This document shows positions 8,087 through 16,344 of a stretch of 64,000 bases of DNA, piece by piece (position 1 is the stretch's first letter; each line of letters begins with the position of its first letter). Under the pieces are notes generated by a model, which searched no databases, was not told the DNA's origin, and saw only the letters and a program-made list of their open reading frames with translations. The position numbers and the translations under genes are program-made. Origin of the DNA: Trinickia terrae. GTDB taxonomy: Bacteria; Pseudomonadota; Gammaproteobacteria; Burkholderiales; Burkholderiaceae. The stretch is from the NCBI RefSeq assembly GCF_005144415.1, contig NZ_SWJE01000001.1, positions 539,365 through 603,364 of the forward strand, read 5' to 3'.

Positions 8087-9118
8087 TTACAGCAGCCCGG
8101 CTTTGCGCAGCAGTTTGCCGGCCTGGCTGTCGTCGCCGAGTTGCTGGAGCGTCAGCGACGGCGGCGACAGTTCGTTGAACGGCTTCAGGATCGGATCGGG
8201 CGCGACGCTTGGGCGCAGCGGATATTCGAAGCTGATGCGGTTGCCCGCGATCAGCTTCTGCGCGCGCTCGCTCACGAGATAGGCGAGGAACTTCTGCGCG
8301 GCGTCCGCGTTCTTCGAGTTCTTCAGCACGGCGGCGCCCGACACGTTGATCAGCGCGCCGATGTCGCCGTTGCCGAAGTGGTAGACGGCGCTCTTGGTCG
8401 ACTTGTCGCCAAGCTCGGCATGCAGGCGCGCCCAGTAGTAGCTGTTGATCACGCCGGTCGCGACCGCGCCGCGATTGACGGCGGCCACCACGCCTTCGTC
8501 ATCGTCGAAGATCTGCGCGTTGGCCTTGAGGCCCTTGAGCCAGGCGAGCGTGGCGGCTTCCCCCTTCTCGGCGAGCACGGCGGAGACCACCGGCAGGAAG
8601 TCCGCGTCGGAGGGCGCGATGCCGACCTTGCCCTTCCACTCGGGCTTGGCGAGATCCATCAGCGAGGCCGGCAGCTGCGACGGCTGGAGCTTCGCCGTGT
8701 TGTAGGCGAGCACGTTCTCGCGCGCGAGCACCCCGAGCCAGTCGCCTTGCGGCGCGTTATAGCGCGCGGGCGTGACGGCGAGCGTCGAGGCGTCGACCTT
8801 GGCGAGCAGGCCCTTCTCGGCGAGCAGCACGAGCTCGGGCGAGTTTTCCGTGAAGTAGACGTCGGCGGGCGTCGCGCCGCCTTCCGCGACGAGCTGGGCG
8901 GCGAGCGCCGGGCCTTCGCCGTTGCGCACCTTCACTGCGATGCCGGTCTCTTTTTCGAAGTCCTTGGTGAGCATGTTGACGACCTGCTCGTGCTGCGCGC
9001 TGTAGAGCGTGAGCGTTGCGGCATGCGCGGCCACGGGCAGCGCGCCGAGCGTTGCGACGGCGAGAGCGGCTGCGCCGCCGATGGCGGCGAACCGGTTGCT
9101 CAACTTCAAACCTGCCAT
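8087..9118 (-). CDS. fbpA: Iron(III) ABC transporter periplasmic binding protein (FbpA-like)
   Basis: 343 residues. A signal peptide (AALAVATLGALPVAAHA, cleavage near residue 33) is followed by LTLYSAQHEQVVNMLTKDFE, the standard start of the FbpA/ferric-binding family. The paired tyrosines expected as iron ligands are in GVINSYYWARL, and DVYFTENSPELVLL matches the family's first anion-binding region. It delivers ferric iron to the FbpBC-like membrane complex. The gene follows the DyP peroxidase within the same operon; the spacing of about 55 bp leaves no room for an independent complex promoter. Confidence 0.9.
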   Translation of the reverse strand: MAGLKLSNRFAAIGGAAALAVATLGALPVAAHAATLTLYSAQHEQVVNMLTKDFEKETGIAVKVRNGEGPALAAQLVAEGGATPADVYFTENSPELVLLAEKGLLAKVDASTLAVTPARYNAPQGDWLGVLARENVLAYNTAKLQPSQLPASLMDLAKPEWKGKVGIAPSDADFLPVVSAVLAEKGEAATLAWLKGLKANAQIFDDDEGVVAAVNRGAVATGVINSYYWARLHAELGDKSTKSAVYHFGNGDIGALINVSGAAVLKNSKNADAAQKFLAYLVSERAQKLIAGNRISFEYPLRPSVAPDPILKPFNELSPPSLTLQQLGDDSQAGKLLRKAGLL

Positions 9119-9173
9119 GATCGAATAGTCCTTTTCGAGTGCTTGTCGAATTCTTGTGTAGACGACGCGTCGA

Positions 9174-10493
9174 TTACGCGTCGAACAGCTCCGCGCCGAT
9201 GAACGAACCTTCTTTCGCGCCCGGCGGCAGGGCGAAGATCGCGCTGCCGACGTGCGTCGTGAACTGGTTCATCATGTCGAGTTTCGCGAGCTTCTCGTTG
9301 ATCGGAATGAAGCCGGTGCGCGGGTCGCGCTGGTGCGCGAGGAAAATCAGCCCGGCATCGTACTCCGTTTCCTGGCGCCACGGCGGCCAGCGTTCGATAT
9401 AAAAATTCGTGCTGTCGTTGTACGAATACGAGCGGCGCAGGATCCGCTGGCCGTTGTTGGTCGCGGCCGTCGAAAGGCGCACGTGCGAGTTGTCGGGGAT
9501 CAGCGAATTGCCGTCCTTGTCCTGCGCGTCGAGGTCGAGCGCGTCGAACTCGTTCTGCTTGCCGATCGGCGCGCCGCTGTACTTGTGGCGGCCGAACACC
9601 GATTCCTGGAAGCCGACTTCCATCTGGTCCCAGTGCTCGAGCGTGATGCGGATGCGCCGGAACACCGCGTAGGTGCCGTCCTTCATCCATGCCGGGCCTT
9701 CGTCGCCGGCCCAGATGAACTGGTTCATCAGCGCGGGGTCCTTCGGCGACGGGTTGTTGGTGCCGTCCTTGAAGCCCATCAGGTTGCGCGCGGTCTGCCC
9801 CTTCGGGCCCGACAGAAAGCCGGCCTGGCCCCAGCGCATCTGCAGGATGCCGTAGCCCATGCGCGCGAGCTGGCGCACCGCGTGGAAGGTGACTTGCAAG
9901 TCGTTCGAGCAGGCCTGCACGAACAGGTCGCCGCCCGATTTCTCCGCCACGAGCTGGTCGCCGTTGAAGCGCGGCAGGTCGACGAGCGCGGCGGGGCGCT
10001 TGCCGGCGAGGCCGTAGCGGTCCTTGCCGTCCTTCGTGAAGAGGCCCGGGCCGAAGCCGAACGTGATCGTGAGACCGGCGGCGCCGAGGTCGAGCGCTTC
10101 GCCCGAATCGGTCGCGGGCTTGTCGTCGGCCCTGGGCAGCGGCTGGGCCGTCTGACCGCGCGTGAGGCGCGCCGCGGCGTCGGTCCACTCGCGCAGCAGG
10201 TTGATCACGTCTTCGCGCTTGGCGGTCGTCAGGTCGAACGCCGCCACGTACGTATGCGCCTGCTGCGGCGTCACGATGCCGCCCTGGTGCGCGCCGTAGA
10301 ACGGCTCGATCGCGAATTGCGGATCGTCGGCGTGCGGTTTGCCGTGCGCCGGCGCGTGCGGGGATTGCGCCGCCTGGGCCGCGCTCGTGCCGAGCGCGGC
10401 TCCCAGCGTCGCGCCGGCCGCTACCGCGGCGCCGCTCGCCTTGAGGAACCCGCGCCTGGCGTTGCGCGCCGGACGCTGAGTATCGTCTGTCAT
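9174..10493 (-). CDS. efeB: Tat-exported DyP-type haem peroxidase (EfeB-like)
   Basis: 439 residues with a twin-arginine leader (RNARRGFLKASGAAVAAGAT). The DyP signature is present as MGFKDGTNNP (usual form GFVDGxxNP), whose Asp acts as distal acid. The proximal haem His is in DNSHVRLSTA and the conserved Arg in RILRRSYSY. EfeB-type enzymes act in the periplasm and have been linked to ferrous-iron uptake or haem iron release. The start is one base after the stop of the NHL protein gene, so translation is probably coupled. Here it sits with an FbpABC importer instead of the usual EfeUO. Confidence 0.9.
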   Translation of the reverse strand: MTDDTQRPARNARRGFLKASGAAVAAGATLGAALGTSAAQAAQSPHAPAHGKPHADDPQFAIEPFYGAHQGGIVTPQQAHTYVAAFDLTTAKREDVINLLREWTDAAARLTRGQTAQPLPRADDKPATDSGEALDLGAAGLTITFGFGPGLFTKDGKDRYGLAGKRPAALVDLPRFNGDQLVAEKSGGDLFVQACSNDLQVTFHAVRQLARMGYGILQMRWGQAGFLSGPKGQTARNLMGFKDGTNNPSPKDPALMNQFIWAGDEGPAWMKDGTYAVFRRIRITLEHWDQMEVGFQESVFGRHKYSGAPIGKQNEFDALDLDAQDKDGNSLIPDNSHVRLSTAATNNGQRILRRSYSYNDSTNFYIERWPPWRQETEYDAGLIFLAHQRDPRTGFIPINEKLAKLDMMNQFTTHVGSAIFALPPGAKEGSFIGAELFDA

Positions 10494-10494
10494 G

Positions 10495-11655
10495 TTATTT
10501 CGCCAGTACGAGAGTGTTGACGTCGTCTTGGACGTAGTAGAAGCCGTCGCCTTCCGGCGTCATGGCGATGCCGAACAAGTCGCCGTTGCCCGGGGGCGAT
10601 TGCGCCTTGTCGGTATCGATCCAGCGCGCGTAGATCTGCTTGCCGGTCGCCGGATCGATCTCGACGATCTGGCCGTTGAGCGCGTTCGTGACGAGCAGGT
10701 GGCCGTTGGGCGCGGTATCCATCGCGAGCGGACGGTGCAGCAGGCCGTCGGCGGTGAGCTGGCGGCCGACGCCGCCGCTGAAGTCGCGCGTGAGCGGCTC
10801 TTCGATTTCGTTGATGCGGTTGCCGATCGCGTCGGAGACGTAGAGCAGCTTGCGGTCGGCGGACAGCGCGAGGCCCGTCGGCCCGACCAGGAACACGCCC
10901 TTGTCGGCCTGCGCGCCGAAGCCGCTCGCGACCACCGTCTGCTTCTTGACGACGGGCGGCTTGCCGGCCGGAATGTCGAGGTCCAGGCGCAGCACCGTGG
11001 ATTGCTTGAACACGGGCGGGTCGCCGTCGGGGCCGGCCGCTTTCGGGCTGCCCACGCCGAAGCCGGCGTTCGAGACGAACAGCGTCGCCGTGTCGCCGTT
11101 GTCGACGACGGCCATGTTGCCCCACGGGTCGTTGATGTTCTCGCCGGTGATCGTCGAGACGACCTTGCCCTGGTTGTCGAGCACGATCAGGCAGCCGGCG
11201 CCCTTGGTCGTCGTGGTGCCGTCGTTGCTCGGCGTGCTGCCGACGATCACCCAGCCCGACTTCAGCACCGTCATCGCCGTCGACAGGCCGATCCCGCCCG
11301 GGCATTCCTTGAGGTCGCGCGGCAGCGTCGCGAACGTCGTCATCTGCCGGGTGTTGGGGTGGTAGTCGACGATCGTGCTGCCCGTGCCTTGCAGGTTGGC
11401 CGCGTTGTTGAAGTTGTCGACGAGCACGTCGCCCTTCTTGAACGCGCCCGAAGTGACCGGCGCGACGGCGATCGCGTACGGGTTCTGGTCGCCGTTGTCG
11501 GGCACCGTGTTGATGAGCGTCGTGTGCTTGTGGACCGTTTCGAGGAAGCCTTGCGGCTCGGCGAAAGCGGCTTGCGCGAACACGAGCGCCACGGCTGCGG
11601 CCGCCGCCGCGAAGGCGAGGCGTGCGCCGGATCTGGAAGGCGAGTTGGGTTTCAT
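10495..11655 (-). CDS. Secreted NHL/beta-propeller protein (iron-operon paralogue)
   Basis: 386 residues from ATG 11655, which has GGGGAGA seven bases upstream; the frame extends to 11685 without such a site. A signal peptide (LAFAAAAAAVALVFAQAAFA) is followed by repeated propeller-like blades such as VGPTGLALSADRKLLYVSDA, RPLAMDTAPNGHLLVTNALN and PGNGDLFGIAMTPEGDGFYY. These are NHL-type repeats, which usually build a six-bladed propeller. It has no recognised catalytic residue. A clear paralogue is at 27766-28935, sharing TVPDNGD-NPY, NLQGTG-TIV and VGPTGLA-like blocks. Its place between porin and peroxidase suggests an envelope role in metal handling, which is inference. Confidence 0.75.
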   Translation of the reverse strand: MKPNSPSRSGARLAFAAAAAAVALVFAQAAFAEPQGFLETVHKHTTLINTVPDNGDQNPYAIAVAPVTSGAFKKGDVLVDNFNNAANLQGTGSTIVDYHPNTRQMTTFATLPRDLKECPGGIGLSTAMTVLKSGWVIVGSTPSNDGTTTTKGAGCLIVLDNQGKVVSTITGENINDPWGNMAVVDNGDTATLFVSNAGFGVGSPKAAGPDGDPPVFKQSTVLRLDLDIPAGKPPVVKKQTVVASGFGAQADKGVFLVGPTGLALSADRKLLYVSDAIGNRINEIEEPLTRDFSGGVGRQLTADGLLHRPLAMDTAPNGHLLVTNALNGQIVEIDPATGKQIYARWIDTDKAQSPPGNGDLFGIAMTPEGDGFYYVQDDVNTLVLAK

Positions 11656-11698
11656 ATGTGTCTCCCCGTCGTTCATCGATTGCATAGGGTGCTGGTGC

Positions 11699-13198
11699 TC
11701 AGAATGTGATGTTGGTCCGCAGGCCGACCACGAGCGTGTTGCGCATGCCCTGGCTCGGGTTGCTCGGGTTCTGGCCCGCGCCCGGATTGAACGTGTACTG
11801 CACGTCGCCCTGGAGTTGCCACCACGGGGTGACCTGGTATTGATAGGTCGCTTCGAGCGCCGTTTCGCTGCTGCGCGGCACGAGGCCCTGGGCTGCGTCG
11901 AAGTTGCTTAGGTGATTGCCGACCTTGATGTAGGCGAGACCCAGGCCGACGCTGTCGTTGTCGCGCCCCTTGAACGGCGCCTTCATCACGACGCCCGCGT
12001 TCGCGCTGAAGCTCACCTCGTTGCGGTCGCCCGGCGCGCCCATCACGCGTGCGAAGACGCCGATGCTGCGCGGCTCGTCGGGGTCGGGGCGCCACACCAT
12101 CTGGTCGGCCACGGCATAGAAGCTGTAGTCGCCCTTGTGCGAGGCGGGGGTGCCGGTCGTGTTCGGATCCGCGAGCGACAGGCCCGTGTTGTCGATGCCT
12201 TGATCGGCGAACGTCTCGTTGTTGTACCAGAGGCCGATCTTGTAGGTGCCGGGCAGGCCGCCGCTGCGGCTCTTCGCGGCGCCGGGCAGTTCCATCGCGC
12301 CGTCGCCGGGCTGGTTGATCGCATATTGCACTTCGCCGATATAGAGCGCGCCGTTGTGCAGATTGAAGTTCGTGCCGCTCAGGTTGTTCTGGTCGTTGCC
12401 GAGCGGGTTGCCGTCGAACACGCCCGCGAGCGCGGTGACCGACGGCGTGATCTGCGTGCGCACGCGCACGCCGAGCGCGGACAGCGGGTAGGCGGGGCCG
12501 CCGTTCGGCATGTCGTACGAGGGCAGGCCCGGCCAGCCGAACATCGTGTTGACGAAGGTGCCCGCATACGAGCTGACCATGAACTCCTGATCGAGACTCT
12601 GCTGGCCGACCTTGACGTCGACTTTCTTGTCGAGGAACGACTGCTGATACCACATCTCCCACAGGCGCGTCGTGCCCTGCGCTTCGATGCCGCTCGCCGT
12701 GTTCAGCGTGCCGAGATAGCGCGTGGAGAGGTTGGTGCCGTGAATCTGCAGCGCGCTGATGTTGAACGTGCCGCCCGGCAGGCCGATCGCCTTTTGCGTG
12801 TCGACTTGCAGCGACATCGTCGTGAGGCCGTCGTAGGCGCCGCCGGTGCCGAGGCCGCCGCGCGTGTTGTAGAGGTACTCGCTCGTTTCCTGCAGGTTGA
12901 ACGTGACGCCGTAGCGGTTGAGCCACGGACGCAGTCCGCCGATATCGCCGAGCAGATTCTGGCGGGTCCACAGGCCGGTCCACTGGTCGGTCGGCTGCGC
13001 TTGGATCTTGAGGTCGGCTTCGGGTGCTTCGGGCTGCGCATCGGTGGCTTGCGCGAAGGCGGAGGCGCTGGCCAGCGACGCGCAGGCGAAGGCAGTATGA
13101 GCGGCAAGACGGCGAAGGGCAGGCATGCGCGCGCCACGCGGCGCACTCCCGTGCGAGCCCTTCAGGGAATCGCGTGTAATGGACGAAGCAGGCTTCAT
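11699..13198 (-). CDS. OprB-type carbohydrate-selective porin family protein
   Basis: 499 residues from ATG 13198, chosen because AAGGA lies about eight bases upstream. A long basic leader precedes the hydrophobic signal AHTAFACASLASASAFAQA. The mature part is beta-rich, with the OprB-family opening TGLWTRQNLLGDIGGLRPWL and repeated amphipathic strands, and it ends in Phe (LRTNITF), the outer-membrane insertion signal. It is the first gene of the minus-strand iron operon, about 180 bp downstream of a Fur-box-like palindrome. Despite the family name, the context suggests passage of an iron compound rather than a sugar; the substrate is unproven. Confidence 0.85.
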   Translation of the reverse strand: MKPASSITRDSLKGSHGSAPRGARMPALRRLAAHTAFACASLASASAFAQATDAQPEAPEADLKIQAQPTDQWTGLWTRQNLLGDIGGLRPWLNRYGVTFNLQETSEYLYNTRGGLGTGGAYDGLTTMSLQVDTQKAIGLPGGTFNISALQIHGTNLSTRYLGTLNTASGIEAQGTTRLWEMWYQQSFLDKKVDVKVGQQSLDQEFMVSSYAGTFVNTMFGWPGLPSYDMPNGGPAYPLSALGVRVRTQITPSVTALAGVFDGNPLGNDQNNLSGTNFNLHNGALYIGEVQYAINQPGDGAMELPGAAKSRSGGLPGTYKIGLWYNNETFADQGIDNTGLSLADPNTTGTPASHKGDYSFYAVADQMVWRPDPDEPRSIGVFARVMGAPGDRNEVSFSANAGVVMKAPFKGRDNDSVGLGLAYIKVGNHLSNFDAAQGLVPRSSETALEATYQYQVTPWWQLQGDVQYTFNPGAGQNPSNPSQGMRNTLVVGLRTNITF

Positions 13199-13627
13199 CG
13201 ATGTCCTTGTTGTTTGAGCCGGCTGGCAGCCGTGGTCGTTTCTTGAAGGCGTTGCCAATCGCTGCGAATCCGAATCGCGTCGATCGTGGCGTGGTCATTC
13301 GGCAGGCACCGTGCCGCGGCCGACACTGCAGCGAATCCCGGAATCGTACCCACGTGGAATATTATCGTCAATACAAATGCGAATGATTCGCATCTATATT
13401 ACTGAGGTGTAATGTTGTCTATTACGGATTGCTGGAAGCCGCCAAGATCTGCCAAATGAAAGTGAAATTTATGGGTAATGAAAATGAAATAAATGAGCGC
13501 TGAATCAGGAGGGCGTGCGATGTCGAGCTGGGCGCGCACAATGGCGAAATCAGGTAGCCTGAGGCCGCGAAACGGCGTCTAGCGGCCGGCGCGACACGCG
13601 CCCCGCATTCTTGCTGAGGACCTTTCG
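13199..13627. promoter_or_regulatory. Divergent intergenic region between iron operon and nat
   Basis: 429 bp without a gene. The part at 13340-13500 is notably A/T-rich for this genome (attatcgtcaatacaaatgc and onward) and holds the Fur-box-like palindrome. The promoter of the minus-strand iron operon is expected here. GAGGA just before 13628 serves the plus-strand acetyltransferase. Confidence 0.6.
13377..13393 (-). promoter_or_regulatory. Fur-box-like palindrome
   Basis: ATGCGAATGATTCGCAT is a perfect 17-bp palindrome around a central base, embedded in A/T-rich sequence, and resembles Fur sites of betaproteobacteria (AATGCGAAT-ATTCGCATT form). It is about 180 bp upstream of the porin start. 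It would couple the porin-NHL-DyP-FbpABC operon to iron status. Binding is inferred from the motif and the operon content. Confidence 0.7.
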
Positions 13628-14470
13628 ATGATTCAAGAGACCAGTCGAGGGCTCGATCTCGACCCGTATTTCGAACGCATCGGCTACGGCGGGCCGCGCA
13701 CACCGACGCTCGATGTCCTGCGTGAGCTGCAATGGCTGCATCCGCAAAGCATCCCTTTCGAAAACCTCGATCCGATCTCGGGACGCCGCGTGCGCGTCGA
13801 TCTGCCGTCGGTCGCGGACAAGCTAGTCCGAAGAAGGCGCGGCGGATATTGCTTCGAGCAGAACACGTTGTTCGCGCACGTGCTGACGCAGCTCGGCTTT
13901 CGCGTGACGCCGCTGATCGCGCGCGTGCTATGGGGCAGGGAGCCGGGGGCGGTCACGGCGCAAACGCACATGCTGCTGCGCGTCGACCTGGACTACGAAG
14001 CGTGGCTTGCCGACGTCGGGTTCGGCAATCTCACCCTGACCGCGCCGCTGCGCATGGCGCCCGGTCTTGCGCAGGAGACGCCGCACGGCGTGTTTCGCCT
14101 GCACCGCGACGGCGCCAGCGGCGCGATCGATTTACAGCTTGGTACGCCCGAGGGCTGGCCGTCGATCTATCGCTTCACGCTGCAACGCGCGGAGTGGATC
14201 GACTTCGAGGTGGCGAACTGGTTCACGACGGCGCATCCGGATTCGCGCTTCACGAACAATCTGGTCGTGTGCCGGGTGTTTCCCCGGTCGCGCTTCACGC
14301 TCTTCAACGGCAAGCTGACCGAGCGCGGCAACGACGGCGCCGGCGTCGAGCGCCCGATCGGCAGCGCGGACGAACTGGCGCGCGAGCTGACGCAACGGTT
14401 CGGCATCGACATCGAGGGGATCGACGTCGCACGTGTGTTCGAGCGCGTGGCGGCGCCGGTGGAGGGATAA
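13628..14470 (+). CDS. nat: Arylamine N-acetyltransferase
   Basis: 280 residues, the normal NAT length. The catalytic triad is visible as Cys75 in RRGGYCFEQN, His114 in AQTHMLLRV and Asp129 in LADVGFGN. PFENLDP near residue 44 is also family-typical. The enzyme transfers acetyl from acetyl-CoA to arylamines and hydrazines in the cytosol. GAGGA sits seven bases before the ATG. The next gene begins five bases after the stop, so the two are probably co-transcribed. Its endogenous substrate is not indicated by the context. Confidence 0.95.
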   Translation: MIQETSRGLDLDPYFERIGYGGPRTPTLDVLRELQWLHPQSIPFENLDPISGRRVRVDLPSVADKLVRRRRGGYCFEQNTLFAHVLTQLGFRVTPLIARVLWGREPGAVTAQTHMLLRVDLDYEAWLADVGFGNLTLTAPLRMAPGLAQETPHGVFRLHRDGASGAIDLQLGTPEGWPSIYRFTLQRAEWIDFEVANWFTTAHPDSRFTNNLVVCRVFPRSRFTLFNGKLTERGNDGAGVERPIGSADELARELTQRFGIDIEGIDVARVFERVAAPVEG

Positions 14471-14474
14471 CAGC

Positions 14475-15152
14475 GTGATTGCGCGTCTGATCATCAGTAC
14501 GCTCGGCTGGATGGTGTTCATGGGCGCGTGTCTGTTCGGCGCGGCCGGCACCTTCGACTGGCCCGCAGGCTGGACGTTTCTCGTCGAGATGGGGCTGCTC
14601 TCGATCGGCTCGGGCGCGTGGCTCGCCAGGCACGATCCGGAATTGCTCGCCGAGCGGCTTTCGGTGTTCGTGCAGCGCGGGCAGTCGCGCTGGGATCAGG
14701 TCTTCATGATCTGCGCCGCCGTGGCCTGGGTCGCGTGGCTCGTGCTGATGGGGCTCGACGCGATGCGCTTTCATGGGTCCGTGGCGCCGTCGTGGCTGCA
14801 GGGGCTGGGCGGTGCGCTCCTCGCGCTCAGCATCTTGTTCGTGTGCTTCGTGTTTCGCGAGAACAGCTACGCATCGCCCGTGGTCAAGATTCAAAGCGAG
14901 CGAGGGCACAAGGTGATCGACACGGGCCCGTATGCCTATGTCCGGCATCCGATGTATTCCGGCGCGATCGTGTATCTCGTCGGCATGGCGCTGCTGCTCG
15001 GGTCGTGGTGGGGGCTCGCGTGCGTGCCGCTCATCACGGCCGGGCTCGGCTATCGCGCGGTGCGCGAAGAGGGCCTGCTCGCCGAGCGGCTGGCGGGATA
15101 TGACGCGTATATGCTGCGCGTGCGGTATCGGCTCGTGCCGTATGTCTGGTGA
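14475..15152 (+). CDS. Isoprenylcysteine carboxyl methyltransferase-family membrane protein
   Basis: 225 residues from GTG 14475, which has GGAGG at 14461-14465. There are five or so membrane segments and the ICMT/PEMT-family motif DTGPYAYVRHPMYSGAIVYL followed by the C-terminal RAVREEGLLAERLAGYDAYM. These bind S-adenosylmethionine and an active-site Glu lies in EEGLL. Bacterial members methylate unknown lipophilic or isoprenoid substrates. It probably forms a two-gene unit with nat. A second member of the family, at 60268-60963, is paired with a fatty acid hydroxylase. Confidence 0.85.
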   Translation: MIARLIISTLGWMVFMGACLFGAAGTFDWPAGWTFLVEMGLLSIGSGAWLARHDPELLAERLSVFVQRGQSRWDQVFMICAAVAWVAWLVLMGLDAMRFHGSVAPSWLQGLGGALLALSILFVCFVFRENSYASPVVKIQSERGHKVIDTGPYAYVRHPMYSGAIVYLVGMALLLGSWWGLACVPLITAGLGYRAVREEGLLAERLAGYDAYMLRVRYRLVPYVW

Positions 15153-15217
15153 GCGATGGTGAGCCATGGCGGGCGTTGCGCGAATGCATCGAAACATGAA
15201 ATGCATAGCGGTGGCTC

Positions 15218-15250
15218 CGATATAAACATATCGAAATAGAATCATTCTCA
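15218..15250 (+). promoter_or_regulatory. Upstream control region with a Fur-like site and an A/T palindrome
   Basis: Two overlapping-scale signals lie 50-80 bp before the binding-protein start. CGATAT-AAAC-ATATCG (15218-15233) is a 6+6 inverted repeat. TAGAATCATTCTCA (15237-15250) contains the 11-bp palindrome AGAATCATTCT and closely resembles a Fur box. It shares GAAT-n-ATTC with the palindrome at 13377-13393. Either could control the ABC operon starting at 15300; the Fur assignment is only by motif. Confidence 0.45.
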
Positions 15251-15299
15251 CGGCGGTCCTTCGTCGCTACGCTGTCCTGCACATCGACAGCGAGGGCCT

Positions 15300-16307
15300 A
15301 TGACCGCTTCTGTTCCCACGTCTTTTTCCACGCGGCGGCGTGCGCTGCGCATGCTCGCTGCAGCGCCGGCCATCGCAGCGTTTTCTTCCGCGCTGGTCGC
15401 AGGCGGGGCGCGCCATGCGCACGCAGCGGAGACCGCATCGACGACGCTCGTTCTCGGCGACCAGGCGGGCGGCACGCGTGCGCTCGTCGAAGCCGCCAAG
15501 GTGCTCGACGGCGCGCCGTATGCGTTTCGCTGGGCCAATTTCCAGGGCGCCGCGCCGCTGTTCGAGGCGCAGCGCGCGGGGGCCGTCGATCTCGCGCCCG
15601 CGGGCGATCTGCCGGTGCTCGCGGCGGCTGTCGGCGATCCCCAGCTCAAGATCGTCGCGACGCGCGTCGGCTCCGGCGCGCAGCTCGGCATTCTCGTCGC
15701 GGGGGATTCGAAGATCCGCTCGGTCGCGGATTTGAAAGGGCGCACCGTGTGCGTGTCGTCGGCGCGCGGCAGCATCTCGCAGTTCCAGCTCTATGGCGCG
15801 CTGGCCGAAGCGGGGCTTTCCAAGGACGACGTCACGATCCGCTTCATTCTTCCCGTCGATGCGTTCGCCGCGTTCGAGTCCGGCGCGCTCGAAGTGTGGG
15901 CGACCTTCGATCCGTACTACGGCATCGCCGTGCAGCGCGGCGCGCGCATCCTGCGCGACGGCTCGGGCATCAATAGCGGCCTGGGCTTCATCACCGCATC
16001 GGGCGAGGCGCTCGCCGACACGAAGAAGCGCGCCGCGATCGCGGACGTCCTGCAGCGCTATCAGCGCGCGGGCGACTGGGCGCTTGCCAACCCCGGCGCC
16101 TACGCGCAAATCTACGCGACGCTCACGCGCTCGCCGCTCGACGCGGCCAGGCAGATCACGAAGCGCGCTTCGCTGAAGCAGCGTTTCGTCTCGGATGCGG
16201 ACATCGGCGCGCTTCAGAAGGTCGCGGACGCGGCGTATCGCGACGCGATTCTGCCGCGCCGCATCGACGTTCGCGCGATCTCCGAGACGCATCTCGCCAG
16301 CGCATAG
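15300..16307 (+). CDS. ABC transporter substrate-binding protein, sulfonate/taurine/nitrate class (first of two)
   Basis: 335 residues. A twin-arginine-like leader (STRRRALRMLAAAPAIAAF) ends near AHAAE. The mature protein follows the SsuA/TauA fold: LVLGDQAGGTRALVEAAKVL, the middle VADLKGRTVCVSSARGSISQ and ALEVWATFDPYYGIAVQRGA. It presents a substrate to the permease and ATPase encoded directly downstream. SsuA-like proteins bind aliphatic sulfonates, but relatives bind nitrate, thiamine precursors and other anions, so the ligand is uncertain. The later operon at 21207-26614 favours an organosulfur compound. Confidence 0.85.
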   Translation: MTASVPTSFSTRRRALRMLAAAPAIAAFSSALVAGGARHAHAAETASTTLVLGDQAGGTRALVEAAKVLDGAPYAFRWANFQGAAPLFEAQRAGAVDLAPAGDLPVLAAAVGDPQLKIVATRVGSGAQLGILVAGDSKIRSVADLKGRTVCVSSARGSISQFQLYGALAEAGLSKDDVTIRFILPVDAFAAFESGALEVWATFDPYYGIAVQRGARILRDGSGINSGLGFITASGEALADTKKRAAIADVLQRYQRAGDWALANPGAYAQIYATLTRSPLDAARQITKRASLKQRFVSDADIGALQKVADAAYRDAILPRRIDVRAISETHLASA

Positions 16308-16344
16308 CGCGCATTCGCAACGTATCTGCACGGAGCGCATCGGT

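Noticed and set aside
8141-9202. Plus-strand open frame opposite fbpA
   Set aside because: Charged shadow sequence without domains, complementary to a clear binding protein.
15181-15206. ATGCAT words spaced by 13 bases before the ABC operon
   Set aside because: Short self-complementary word likely by chance; the Fur-like site and the GATAT palindrome are stronger.
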